A stretch of 64,000 bases of DNA from Litoreibacter ponti (GTDB taxonomy: Bacteria; Pseudomonadota; Alphaproteobacteria; Rhodobacterales; Rhodobacteraceae), in contig NZ_QBKS01000001.1 in the NCBI RefSeq assembly GCF_003054285.1, positions 2,604,001 through 2,668,000 of the forward strand, given 5' to 3'. The notes beneath the pieces were generated by a model. That model was not told the DNA's origin. It ran no database searches and saw only the letters and a program-made list of their open reading frames with translations. Position 1 is the stretch's first letter; each line of letters starts with the position of its first letter. A program made the position numbers and the translations under genes. Below are positions 44,154 through 52,208 of the stretch, in pieces.

Positions 44154-44454
44154 GCAAAAGCCTCCGGGCATTGGGGGTGTTCTAGCTTGCCTCGAAGGTG
44201 AGGCGCAATGGCAACAGGGCGGTCGAAAAACCCTGGAATTGAACGCTGCTTCAGCCGCCAGCCCAGTTTTTTCTTTCCCGAGCCGGGGGAAGAAAGTTAA
44301 CCATAATTTAATAAAAAAATGCCCGAGGCAGGGTATCTGGTCCGCAAAGGGCCATTCGAGCGGTTTGATTGAAAAGTTGTTGTGTATTGCGACAATAGGG
44401 GAGGAGTCCCCTTGATCCGCACGCTCGCCTGCCCTCTGGGAGACGGAGGCAGTC
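44154..44454. promoter_or_regulatory. Regulatory region before the first Hint gene
   Basis: A 301-bp gap between divergent dapE and the Hint gene. It contains an inverted repeat TTTCTTTCCC/GGGGAAGAAA (44270-44279, 44286-44295, one G-T pair) next to the CtrA-type box at 44297-44311. An AT-rich run follows and then GGAGG before the ATG. The size and content suggest that the Hint gene is tightly regulated. Confidence 0.5.
44297..44311. promoter_or_regulatory. CtrA-type binding site (TTAA-N7-TTAA)
   Basis: TTAA CCATAAT TTAA matches the full CtrA consensus TTAA-N7-TTAA, and the first half reads TTAACCAT, the preferred form. It is about 145 bp before the Hint gene start and directly after an inverted repeat. 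CtrA regulates motility, gene-transfer-agent and cell-cycle genes in Rhodobacterales. Confidence 0.55.
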
Positions 44455-46089
44455 ATGGTAGCGGCATCGGAACTTCCGATCCAAGAAAACGCGTCGGCTC
44501 TGGACATGGCCAACCTGATTTTCGGGAGCGGTGCGACCGTGGTCTCCGCCGATTACGACGGGTGGTCGCAATCCTCCGGTATTTACACCAACGGCGACAC
44601 GGTCGCCCCCGACCTGACCCCAGGCGACACCGGCGTGATCCTGTCCACCGGCCGCGCCCGCGATGTCACCAACTCGTCTGGCAATGGGAACGGCAACGGC
44701 AATAACGGCAATGGCAACGGCAATCAGGGCGGGGCAGAGGCCAACCAGTCGACCAACACGTCGACCAATACGCCCGGCGTGAACAACGATGCCGATTTCA
44801 ATGCGCTCGCCGGGACCAACACCTACGACGCGTCGATCCTCGAGGTGGACTTCATTCCCGATGGCGACACGCTGTCGATCCAGTTTGTCTACTCGTCCGA
44901 GGAATACCCGGAATTCGTGAACTCGATCTACAACGACCTGGTGGGCGTCTGGGTCAACGGCGCGCCGGTCAGTCTTGCCGTGGGGGACGGGGATTCCTCG
45001 ATCACCAACATCTCGGACGTGAACAACTTCAACCTCTACAACGACAACACCAACGACGCCTTCAACACGGAAATGGATGGCTTCACCGCCACCCTGACCC
45101 TGACGCTGAACGTCAATCCCGGTGTGGTGAACTCCATCAAGATCGGCATCGCCGATGTTTCCGACAGCGCTTACGACAGCAACCTGCTAATCGCTGCGGG
45201 CTCTATCCAAAGCGATGTACTTGCCGTCGATGACCAAATCCGGCTGGACCCGAACGAAAGCGGCACGCTCGACGTGTTGGCGAATGATCAGGACAGCGAT
45301 GGCGGTACGCTAACAATCACGCATATCAACGGGCAGGAGGTCACCGCGGGCAGCGTTGTAAACCTGGCCACCGGGGAGCAGATCACCGTCAATGCGGACG
45401 GCACCTTCACAGTGCTGAACGATGCCGATACCGAGACGGTCAGCTTCAGCTACACGGTCGAGAATGACGATGGTATCTCGGACACGGCCTTCGTGTTCAT
45501 CAACCCGATCCCATGCTTTGTGGCGGGAACGATGCTCGAGACGCCCGACGGCCCCTGCGCGATCGAGATGCTGGAGCCGGGCGATCTGGTGCTGACCAAG
45601 GATCACGGCCCGCAGCCCCTCCGCTGGATCGGAGCGCGCTCGGTACCCGCGACGGGTGACCAGACGCCGATCCGGATCGAAGGCGGAGCGTTCGGCGACC
45701 ACGACACCGTGTCCCTGTCCCCGCAGCACCGGGTGCTGATCCGCGACGAGCGGGCCGAGATGCTGTTTGGTCAGCAAGAGGTGCTGGTGGCCGCCAAGGA
45801 TCTCATCAACGATCACACCGTGCGCCGGGACAAATCCCGGCAGACGGTCACCTACGTGCACATCCTGTTCGACGATCATCAGGTCGTCTTCTCCGAAGGG
45901 CTCGCCACCGAAAGCTTCCTGCCGGGCCCGCAGACGCTCAATTCCTTCGACGCGGATGTTGTAAACGAAATATGCACTCTTTTCCCCCAGATTGATCCCG
46001 AAACGGGCCTGGGGTACGGCACCGCGGCGCGCGCAGCGCTGAAAGGGTATGAGGCGCAGCTTTTGCTGACGCAGGGCCATGCGGCCTAG
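44455..46089 (+). CDS. Choice-of-anchor L / Ig-like / Hint domain protein
   Basis: A 544-residue protein. Residues ~10-255 are a choice-of-anchor L beta domain ('[29 protein letters not shown]') interrupted by a Gly-Asn repeat (76-90). An Ig-like/cadherin segment follows ('[17 protein letters not shown]', about 260-350). A Hint domain then has catalytic Cys354 in '[14 protein letters not shown]' and His in '[10 protein letters not shown]'. No classical signal peptide, so secretion by a type I-like route is inferred. Only about 70 residues follow the Hint core, so any autoprocessing would release the N-terminal domains. GGAGG precedes the ATG. Confidence 0.82.
   Translation: MVAASELPIQENASALDMANLIFGSGATVVSADYDGWSQSSGIYTNGDTVAPDLTPGDTGVILSTGRARDVTNSSGNGNGNGNNGNGNGNQGGAEANQSTNTSTNTPGVNNDADFNALAGTNTYDASILEVDFIPDGDTLSIQFVYSSEEYPEFVNSIYNDLVGVWVNGAPVSLAVGDGDSSITNISDVNNFNLYNDNTNDAFNTEMDGFTATLTLTLNVNPGVVNSIKIGIADVSDSAYDSNLLIAAGSIQSDVLAVDDQIRLDPNESGTLDVLANDQDSDGGTLTITHINGQEVTAGSVVNLATGEQITVNADGTFTVLNDADTETVSFSYTVENDDGISDTAFVFINPIPCFVAGTMLETPDGPCAIEMLEPGDLVLTKDHGPQPLRWIGARSVPATGDQTPIRIEGGAFGDHDTVSLSPQHRVLIRDERAEMLFGQQEVLVAAKDLINDHTVRRDKSRQTVTYVHILFDDHQVVFSEGLATESFLPGPQTLNSFDADVVNEICTLFPQIDPETGLGYGTAARAALKGYEAQLLLTQGHAA
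44680..44724 (+). repeat. In-frame Gly-Asn repeat
   Basis: Hexanucleotide-like GGCAAT/GGCAAC repeats code for alternating Gly-Asn (residues 76-90) in an exposed loop of the choice-of-anchor L domain. The length could vary between strains by slippage. Confidence 0.75.
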
Positions 46090-46224
46090 AATTGCACCCA
46101 AATACGGCAACAATGCCACGATTGTTCCACGGAATGATCACCGACTGTGCATGGTTTTGTCCCGTCTTGCTTGTTACCCCTCGTCTAAACACGGCCGCGT
46201 TGGTCGCTTGTGGGGTAATAAGTA
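46090..46224. promoter_or_regulatory. Gap between the two Hint genes with inverted repeat
   Basis: A perfect inverted repeat AACAAT-N6-ATTGTT (46109-46114, 46121-46126) lies 20 bp after the first Hint gene. No T-run follows, so it is more likely an operator than a terminator. The rest carries the start region of the second gene, with only a weak ribosome site. Confidence 0.35.
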
Positions 46225-46875
46225 ATGAAACGGATCGAGCTGAAATTATACGGACACACCGCCCTTCTGGGGCGAGCCGCTTTGTCGCAGACAGTTGCGT
46301 TGCAGGCCAACAATGGCCGTGACAGCGCGGACAACGCGTTTCTTCCGTCTCACGCCAATATCAATCAGCTTCCCTCCGCCGTTGACGGCACGGGCCTGAT
46401 GGCCGCGACCCGCATCGCGACGCCGTTCGGGCCACGCCGCGTCGACGAATTGTCTGCGGGCGATCTTGTCCTGAATGCCGACGGACAGGAAGCGCGCGTC
46501 TGTCATGTGCTGACCGCACCTGCACCGCGCGATGCCTATATGGTGCGTGCACCCTATTACGGTCTCGATCAGGACGCCTTCGTCGGTCCGAACCAGCAGA
46601 TCGTTGTGACTTCCGACATTGCCGAATACCTGTTTGGCGAAGAGACCGTCATGGTCCCGGTCTGGGCGCTCAGCGACAGCCGCAAGGTGCTTCACGCCGA
46701 GACACGCAGCACCGATTTGCTTTACCAGGTCCAGCTCGACAGCGCCGCGCCGATCAAGATCGGCAATTGCGCCATGGCCGCGCTGCACAAGGACGGTGTT
46801 ACCAAAGGGCGCGCCCTGACCACGGACGAGGCGCGTTGTTTCGCGACTGAGCACCGTCTGGGCTTCCGCAACTAA
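46225..46875 (+). CDS. Hint-fold protein lacking catalytic Cys and His
   Basis: A 216-residue protein. Residues ~54-160 align with the Hint domain of the previous gene: 'TPFGPRRVDELSAGDLVLNADGQ' matches its '[24 protein letters not shown]', and 'GPNQQIVVTSDIAEYLFGEETVMV' matches '[24 protein letters not shown]'. In this alignment the catalytic Cys is Gly57 and the conserved His is Gln124, so self-splicing or cleavage should not occur. There is no signal peptide. It may be a remnant, or a regulatory partner for the intact Hint protein. Confidence 0.7.
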   Translation: MKRIELKLYGHTALLGRAALSQTVALQANNGRDSADNAFLPSHANINQLPSAVDGTGLMAATRIATPFGPRRVDELSAGDLVLNADGQEARVCHVLTAPAPRDAYMVRAPYYGLDQDAFVGPNQQIVVTSDIAEYLFGEETVMVPVWALSDSRKVLHAETRSTDLLYQVQLDSAAPIKIGNCAMAALHKDGVTKGRALTTDEARCFATEHRLGFRN

Positions 46876-46884
46876 AACGCGCCG

Positions 46885-47226
46885 CTACTGAGCCTTGCTG
46901 TCCTCGTAGAACGCGGTGGTCTGCGCCACCACGACCGAGTTTTCATCGCGCGCGCGCTGCATCAGCGCGCGCTCTTCGTCACTGATATCATGACCTTCGG
47001 CCTCGCGGTCTTTCAGCGACCCGTATCCCGTGACATCCAGCGGCGCGAGCCCGGCCTGCTTCATCAGGGCCACCGTTTCCCGCACCGCTTCCGCCTCGTC
47101 CACGCCGCTGGCGTAGCACATCAGGGCCGCGCCGGACGCGTGCTCGGGCAAGCCGTCGCCATCCTTGCGGCCGACCTCGACGAGGAGCGTATAGACGTGA
47201 TGCGGGCGTTTGGGCTTGTCGGACAT
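46885..47226 (-). CDS. Conserved small protein of unknown function
   Basis: A 113-residue soluble, acidic protein ('KPKRPHHVYTLLVEVGRKDGDGLPEHASGAALMCYASGVDEAEAVRETVALMKQAGL'). It looks like one alpha/beta domain. ATG 47226 follows AGAGAG. It lies 32 bp downstream of the thioredoxin gene on the same strand and could share its transcript. No family recognised. Confidence 0.65.
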   Translation of the reverse strand: MSDKPKRPHHVYTLLVEVGRKDGDGLPEHASGAALMCYASGVDEAEAVRETVALMKQAGLAPLDVTGYGSLKDREAEGHDISDEERALMQRARDENSVVVAQTTAFYEDSKAQ

Positions 47227-47258
47227 GGCGCTCTCTCTAGGGCCATGCCGCGTGTCCA

Positions 47259-47684
47259 TCAAGCGGTTTGCGCAGCGTCCAGGGCCCGGTCCATCAGCTC
47301 TTTGATCTGCGCGGTGGAGGTGCCCGCCACGACCCGCCCAAGCTCGTCATTGCCCTTCAGCACGATCAGTGTGGAGCGGCGAGGGATGTTGCGGTCGCGC
47401 GCCACCGGCGAATTTCCGAAATCATCCCAATCGACACGGACAAAGACGATGTTGGCATCATATTCCGGGTTTTCCGCCCGCAGCGCATTGATCACCCGCT
47501 CCTGTTTGCGGCAGGTCGAGCACCAGTCCGCGGCGTAGTCTACGAACACGGTCTTGCCCTCGGCCAGTGCCGCCTTGATCGGGTCGGTCCGGTCGTAGTC
47601 GATTGTGGTCAGCCCGCCAGCAAGGGCAGCCATGGGCGCGAGGCCGAGTGCGGCGGTGGTCATCAGAAAGGCACGTCTGTTCAT
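47259..47684 (-). CDS. Exported thioredoxin-fold protein with Tat-like signal
   Basis: A 141-residue protein. 'MNRRAFLMTTAALGLAPMAALA' resembles a Tat signal (R-R-A-F-L). The thioredoxin fold has the redox motif in 'DYAADWCSTCRKQE' and the cis-Pro region in 'NIPRRSTLIVLKG'. CAGGAG precedes the ATG. It lies 15 bp after ccdA, the membrane electron carrier that would reduce it, like a split DsbD or the SoxV/SoxW pair. The target in the periplasm is unknown. Confidence 0.87.
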   Translation of the reverse strand: MNRRAFLMTTAALGLAPMAALAGGLTTIDYDRTDPIKAALAEGKTVFVDYAADWCSTCRKQERVINALRAENPEYDANIVFVRVDWDDFGNSPVARDRNIPRRSTLIVLKGNDELGRVVAGTSTAQIKELMDRALDAAQTA

Positions 47685-47699
47685 TACAAAACTCCTGTG

Positions 47700-48413
47700 T
47701 CAGATCGCGATTGATAGGTCATTGAACCAGTTTGGCAGGTTGTCGAGCACCCAGATGTCGATCACGTGGTTCACGCGGAACAGGATCATCAGCCCGACGA
47801 CGATGAACACCGCCCCAAGGATCGGTTTTGAGCGGGCGGCAAGACCACGCAACGCCTCGGTCCGTCGGCGGATCAGCTGCTGCCCGCCAAGTCCGATCCC
47901 AAGGATCAGTGTCGAGACGCCCGCGGCAAAGCCGACCATGATCAGAAACGCCCAGAACAGGCTTTCCCCCTGGCTCGCCAGCGCGATTGCGCCGCCGAGG
48001 GTCGGCCCGATGCAGGGCGACCAGACGGCGCCCAAAAGTAGCCCGCCCAGAAACTGCCCCTGCAACCCGCTTGAGGTGCTGGTTGCCAAAGTGGTGTCCG
48101 CCCGCGAGGACAGACCGGCCATCGCCAGCTCAAACCGCGACGACAGCGCAGGCACCAGCAGCACCGCGCCGAAGATCAACATCGCGACCGCGCCGGTATC
48201 CGCCAGCACTTGCTCGGTCAGACCAATCGCGCGCCCAAAGGTTGCCACGACCATGCCGAATGTCACGAAGGACAGGCTCATCCCTGCCGCCAGCGCCAGC
48301 GGCCCGCGCCGATCCGCGTTCAGGGCCGAGGCGAGCACAATCGGAAGTACCGGCAAAACGCAGGGGTTGATCAGGGTCAGCAACCCAGCAAGGTAGGCGA
48401 ACACGATGTCCAT
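47700..48413 (-). CDS. ccdA: CcdA/DsbD-type membrane thiol electron carrier
   Basis: A 237-residue protein with six helices. The two redox Cys lie in 'LINPCVLPVLPIVLASAL' and 'GAVWSPCIGPTLGGAIALA', placed symmetrically as in CcdA. It moves electrons from cytoplasmic thioredoxin to the periplasm. The gene is followed by the exported thioredoxin. Downstream targets could be cytochrome c maturation or another thiol protein; no sox or ccm genes are adjacent. Confidence 0.92.
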   Translation of the reverse strand: MDIVFAYLAGLLTLINPCVLPVLPIVLASALNADRRGPLALAAGMSLSFVTFGMVVATFGRAIGLTEQVLADTGAVAMLIFGAVLLVPALSSRFELAMAGLSSRADTTLATSTSSGLQGQFLGGLLLGAVWSPCIGPTLGGAIALASQGESLFWAFLIMVGFAAGVSTLILGIGLGGQQLIRRRTEALRGLAARSKPILGAVFIVVGLMILFRVNHVIDIWVLDNLPNWFNDLSIAI

Positions 48414-48488
48414 CCCGCGCGTATAGCGCGCAACAAAAAGCGGCGGAACTCACGAGAGCCCGCCGCCTGGTCACTTATCCGTCAGAAA

Positions 48489-49316
48489 TCAGTCCCGCAG
48501 CAGCTCGTTGATCCCGGTCTTCGAGCGGGTCCGCTCGTCCACGCGCTTCACGATCACCGCGCAATACAGGTTGATCCCGTTCTTCGACGGCATCGAGCCC
48601 GCGACCACGACAGAGTAGGGCGGCACTTCGCCATACATGACCTCGCCCGTCTCGCGGTCGACGATCTTGGTGGATTGGCCGATGAACACGCCCATGCCCA
48701 GCACCGAGCCCTCGCGCACGATGCAGCCCTCGACCACTTCGGAGCGCGCCCCGATGAAGCAGTTGTCCTCGATGATGGTGGGGCCGGCCTGCATCGGCTC
48801 CAGCACACCGCCAATGCCCACGCCGCCCGACAGGTGCACGTTCTTGCCGATCTGCGCGCAAGAGCCGACCGTGGCCCAGGTGTCGACCATCGTGCCTTCA
48901 TCGACATAGGCGCCGAGGTTCACGAAGGACGGCATCAGCACCACACCGGGCGCAATGTAGGCCGACTTGCGCACAACGCAGTTGGGCACGGCGCGGAAGC
49001 CCGCAGTCTTCCAGTCCGACGCGCCCCAGCCCAAGAACTTGCTGTCGACCTTGTCCCACCAGCCGCTGCCCTGCGGGCCACCGTCCTGCTGCTCCATATC
49101 CTTGATGCGGAAGCCCAGCAGGACCGCCTTCTTGGCCCACTGGTTCACATGCCACGAGCCGTCATCTTGCTTTTCCGCAACGCGAAGCGTGCCGCCGTCC
49201 AGCGCGGCCAGCGTGTCCTCAATCGCCTCGCGTTGTTCTCCGGTCGTGGCGGGCGTGATGGTGTCGCGCGCCTCCCAGGCGGCCTCGATGGCGGTCTCTA
49301 GTGCAGCGTTGGACAT
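48489..49316 (-). CDS. dapD: Tetrahydrodipicolinate N-succinyltransferase
   Basis: A 275-residue left-handed beta-helix acyltransferase of the succinylase lysine pathway. '[51 protein letters not shown]' shows the hexapeptide repeats and the conserved DapD core. '[11 protein letters not shown]' is also typical. AGAGGGAG precedes the ATG. It works with DapE (43005-44153) and Asd (19521-20543). Confidence 0.97.
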   Translation of the reverse strand: MSNAALETAIEAAWEARDTITPATTGEQREAIEDTLAALDGGTLRVAEKQDDGSWHVNQWAKKAVLLGFRIKDMEQQDGGPQGSGWWDKVDSKFLGWGASDWKTAGFRAVPNCVVRKSAYIAPGVVLMPSFVNLGAYVDEGTMVDTWATVGSCAQIGKNVHLSGGVGIGGVLEPMQAGPTIIEDNCFIGARSEVVEGCIVREGSVLGMGVFIGQSTKIVDRETGEVMYGEVPPYSVVVAGSMPSKNGINLYCAVIVKRVDERTRSKTGINELLRD

Positions 49317-49404
49317 GGTGGCTCCCTCTAAGGTGTCTGGTCTCGAAACTTGATCGCCTATAGACCGGAATCAAGCAGACGCGCAATCAAGAGGCAGAGC
49401 ACAG

Positions 49405-50208
49405 ATGAAGGACGACACCCGCAGGCACCCTATGCGCCACTCCCGCCAGGATATGGAGGAAGTGAAGCAAATCCCGGACACGCCGCAGACCCGGTCGCCC
49501 GCCTACGCGCTGGCCTTCACAGACGATGACTTCATGTGCCGCGACGAACTGCGCCCCGTGCGGCTGCAGCTGGAACTGCTCAAGCCAGAGCTGATGATGA
49601 ACGAGGCCGGGATCGAAAGCACGATCGTGCTGTTTGGCGGCGCGCGCATCCCGGAGCCTTCGCAGAAAGACAAGGCCCGCACCAAGACTTTGGGCGAGCT
49701 GTCGCGGTTCTATGACGAGGCGCGCAAGTTCGCGCAGCTGATGACCGAGCGCTCGGATGGCAATGACAACGTGATCGTCACAGGCGGCGGCCCCGGCGTG
49801 ATGGAGGCTGGCAGCCGCGGTGCGCAGGACGCGGGCGGTCGCTCAATTGGTTTGAACATCGTGCTGCCCCACGAGCAGGCGCCCAACGCCTACGTAACGC
49901 CGGAGCTGTGCTTCAACTTCCACTACTTCGCAATCCGCAAGATGCACTTCCTGATGCGCGCCCGCGCGATCTCGGTGTTCCCGGGGGGCTTTGGCACCCT
50001 CGACGAGACGTTCGAGGCGCTGACGCTGATCCAGACGGGCCGGATGCAGCGCGTCCCGTTCGTGCTGTTTGGCGAGGACTTCTGGCGCAAGATCATCAAC
50101 TGGGAGGCCCTGCTGGACGCGGGCACCATCGGGGCAGACGATCTCGACCTGTTCCACTTCGTCGAAACCGCGGAGCAAGCAGTCGAGATTATCGACGCCG
50201 CAGGTTAG
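49405..50208 (+). CDS. LOG-type (TIGR00730) Rossmann-fold phosphoribohydrolase
   Basis: A 267-residue protein with the lysine-decarboxylase-like LOG signatures 'VTGGGPGVMEAGSRGAQDAGG' and 'SVFPGGFGTLDETFEALTLIQ'. Known members cleave nucleoside 5'-monophosphates (cytokinin riboside or other) to base plus ribose phosphate. The N-terminal ~75 residues are an extension. The stop overlaps that of the convergent sodium channel gene (TTAG). Substrate not readable. Confidence 0.88.
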   Translation: MKDDTRRHPMRHSRQDMEEVKQIPDTPQTRSPAYALAFTDDDFMCRDELRPVRLQLELLKPELMMNEAGIESTIVLFGGARIPEPSQKDKARTKTLGELSRFYDEARKFAQLMTERSDGNDNVIVTGGGPGVMEAGSRGAQDAGGRSIGLNIVLPHEQAPNAYVTPELCFNFHYFAIRKMHFLMRARAISVFPGGFGTLDETFEALTLIQTGRMQRVPFVLFGEDFWRKIINWEALLDAGTIGADDLDLFHFVETAEQAVEIIDAAG

Positions 50209-50981
50209 TCGCGGCGGTCTTTCAGCGCGCGCTCGATCGCTTCGAGCCGCGCGAGAACATCATCGCGGTATTGATCCGTCGCCGCATTGCTTTCTTCGGC
50301 GTGGGCGTCCTGCATTGAGTTCACGATGAGACCGACCAAAAGGTTCACCACCGCGAAGGTCGTGACCAGAATGAACGGCATGAAGAACATCCATGCGTAA
50401 GGGTACACCTCCATCACGGGCCGCACGATGCCCATCGACCAGCTTTCCAGCGTCATGATCTGAAACAGCGTGTAGCCCGACAGGCCAAGATTGCCGAACC
50501 AGTCGGGGAAGGCCGCGCCGAAGAGTTTCGTCGACATCACCGCGCCGATGTAGAACAGCAGCGCCATCAGCAGGAACACCGACGCCATGCCGGGCAGGGC
50601 CGTTACCAGCCCCTCGACCACCCGCCGCAGCGAGGGCGCAACCGACAGCACCCGCAGCAGACGCAGGATGCGCAGGGCCCGCAGCACCGACAAGCTGCCG
50701 GAACCGGGCAAAAGCGAGATCCCGACGATCACGAAGTCAAACAGGTTCCAGCCCTTGCGGAAAAAGCCCCAGCCCTGAGCGAAAAGCTTTGCCGCCAGCT
50801 CTGCCACGAAGATCCACAGGCAGATCATATCGAGCGTCAAGATCAGCGGCCCGGCAGCCTCCATCACCGGATCGACCGTCTCGAGACCAAGAATGATCGC
50901 GTTGAACAAGATCACCCCCAGAATGAAATTCCGGGTCAAAGGACGATCAAGGACCGCTTGCGTGCGGGCGCGAAGGGACAT
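50205..50981 (-). CDS. Voltage-gated sodium channel, NaChBac family
   Basis: A 258-residue single-domain (six-helix) channel. The S4 voltage sensor has regular Arg spacing ('LRALRILRLLRVLSVAPSLRRVV'). The pore carries the selectivity filter TLESWS, the bacterial Nav signature. A short C-terminal coiled coil ('DVLARLEAIERALKD') would hold the tetramer. ATG 50981 follows GGAG; the longer frame overlaps the upstream RNA methyltransferase and is rejected. In marine bacteria such channels are linked to sodium entry, motility and pH. Confidence 0.93.
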   Translation of the reverse strand: MSLRARTQAVLDRPLTRNFILGVILFNAIILGLETVDPVMEAAGPLILTLDMICLWIFVAELAAKLFAQGWGFFRKGWNLFDFVIVGISLLPGSGSLSVLRALRILRLLRVLSVAPSLRRVVEGLVTALPGMASVFLLMALLFYIGAVMSTKLFGAAFPDWFGNLGLSGYTLFQIMTLESWSMGIVRPVMEVYPYAWMFFMPFILVTTFAVVNLLVGLIVNSMQDAHAEESNAATDQYRDDVLARLEAIERALKDRRD

Positions 50982-50998
50982 GGGGGCTCCTACAGGTT

Positions 50999-52192
50999 TC
51001 AGCCCATATGGGCCCGGGTGAACTGCGCGGCAAGTTCCACATGCGAGGACCAGCGGAATTGATCGACCGGCTGCACCCAATTCAGCACATAGCCGCCATT
51101 GATTAATATTTCGGCATCGCGGGCAAAGCTCACCGGGTTGCAGGACACGGCCGCGATCCGGGGCACGGTCGAGGCCGCAAGCTCGACAGATTGCGCCTCT
51201 GCCCCGGCGCGGGGCGGGTCAATAATGACGGCGTCGATCTTGCGCAGCTCATCTGGCAGGACCGGGCGGCGGAACAGGTCGCGCACTTCGGCGGTCACTT
51301 TCTTCAGGCTGTCGGCCTTGCGCCAGCCGTCGTCCAGCGTGCGGATCAGGGCCTCGTCATTTTCCAGCGCCCAGACCTCCGCCTGCCGTGCGGCGGGCAG
51401 GGAAAACGTCCCGCAGCCCGCAAACAAGTCGGCGATTTGGGACGCGTCGCCCACCGCTTCCGCCACCGCGCGGCTTAGGTCGCGCTCACCCTGCGCCGTG
51501 GCCTGCAGGAAAGCACCGGGCGGCGGCGTCACCTTCGCGCCCGCGAAGTTCTGCGTCGGCGGCAGCCGCATCGCGACAACCTCGCCGTCCCAGGACAGGC
51601 GCGCCAGCTTGTGGCGTTCTGCCAACGCCGCGATCTCCAGCTGTTCTTGCGGCGAAAGCGGCTTGCCGTCGCGCACGTCGATGTCCAGTCCGTTCTCGGA
51701 CACGCTGACCATGATCCCAACGACCGCCTTGCGCGACGCGGCGGCCAGCGTGATCTCCTCGAAAAAGGGCAGCGCCTCGAGGATCGCCGGGTCCAGCAAC
51801 TGGCAGTCCGGAACCTCGATCAACGCATCCGAGCCGCGCCCGAAGAAGCCCACCATCGCGCCTTTCTTGGTACGTTTGCCGTGCAGCATCGCCCGCCTGC
51901 GCGAGCGGGCGGGCGAGGTCTGGATCGGGCGAATTTCCGTCTCGATCCCGCGCGCGGTGAGCCCCGTACGGATGACGTCGGTCTTCCACGCCGCGACGAA
52001 CGCGTCGGACGCATGCTGCATCGCGCAGCCGCCGCAGCTTTTGTAGTGCCGGCACGGGGCGGCGACCCGGTCGGTGGAGGGGGTGACGATGCGCCCGTCG
52101 TCGATGACCTCGCCCGGAAGCATGCGCGGGATCGGGGCGCCGGTGTCTGGCACGCCTTCGCCCTTATGGTTCAATCGTTCGATGGTTTGCAT
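50999..52192 (-). CDS. RlmD/TrmA-type RNA (uracil-C5) methyltransferase
   Basis: A 397-residue enzyme. Cys residues in 'CRHYKSCGGCAMQH' and a later 'DCQLL' fit the [4Fe-4S] site of RlmD/RumA. 'IADLFAGCGTFSLPAA' binds S-adenosylmethionine and 'AVSCNPVSFARDAEIL' has the catalytic Cys. The N-terminal TRAM domain is short. It probably methylates a uracil of 23S rRNA or tRNA. The sodium channel gene starts 18 bp after its stop and may be cotranscribed. Confidence 0.9.
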   Translation of the reverse strand: MQTIERLNHKGEGVPDTGAPIPRMLPGEVIDDGRIVTPSTDRVAAPCRHYKSCGGCAMQHASDAFVAAWKTDVIRTGLTARGIETEIRPIQTSPARSRRRAMLHGKRTKKGAMVGFFGRGSDALIEVPDCQLLDPAILEALPFFEEITLAAASRKAVVGIMVSVSENGLDIDVRDGKPLSPQEQLEIAALAERHKLARLSWDGEVVAMRLPPTQNFAGAKVTPPPGAFLQATAQGERDLSRAVAEAVGDASQIADLFAGCGTFSLPAARQAEVWALENDEALIRTLDDGWRKADSLKKVTAEVRDLFRRPVLPDELRKIDAVIIDPPRAGAEAQSVELAASTVPRIAAVSCNPVSFARDAEILINGGYVLNWVQPVDQFRWSSHVELAAQFTRAHMG

Positions 52193-52208
52193 GGGGCTCT
52201 CTCGGCGC

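Noticed and set aside
44680..44724. Gly-Asn coding repeat as a CRISPR or intergenic satellite
   Set aside because: Short, in frame and without spacers; it is a protein repeat.
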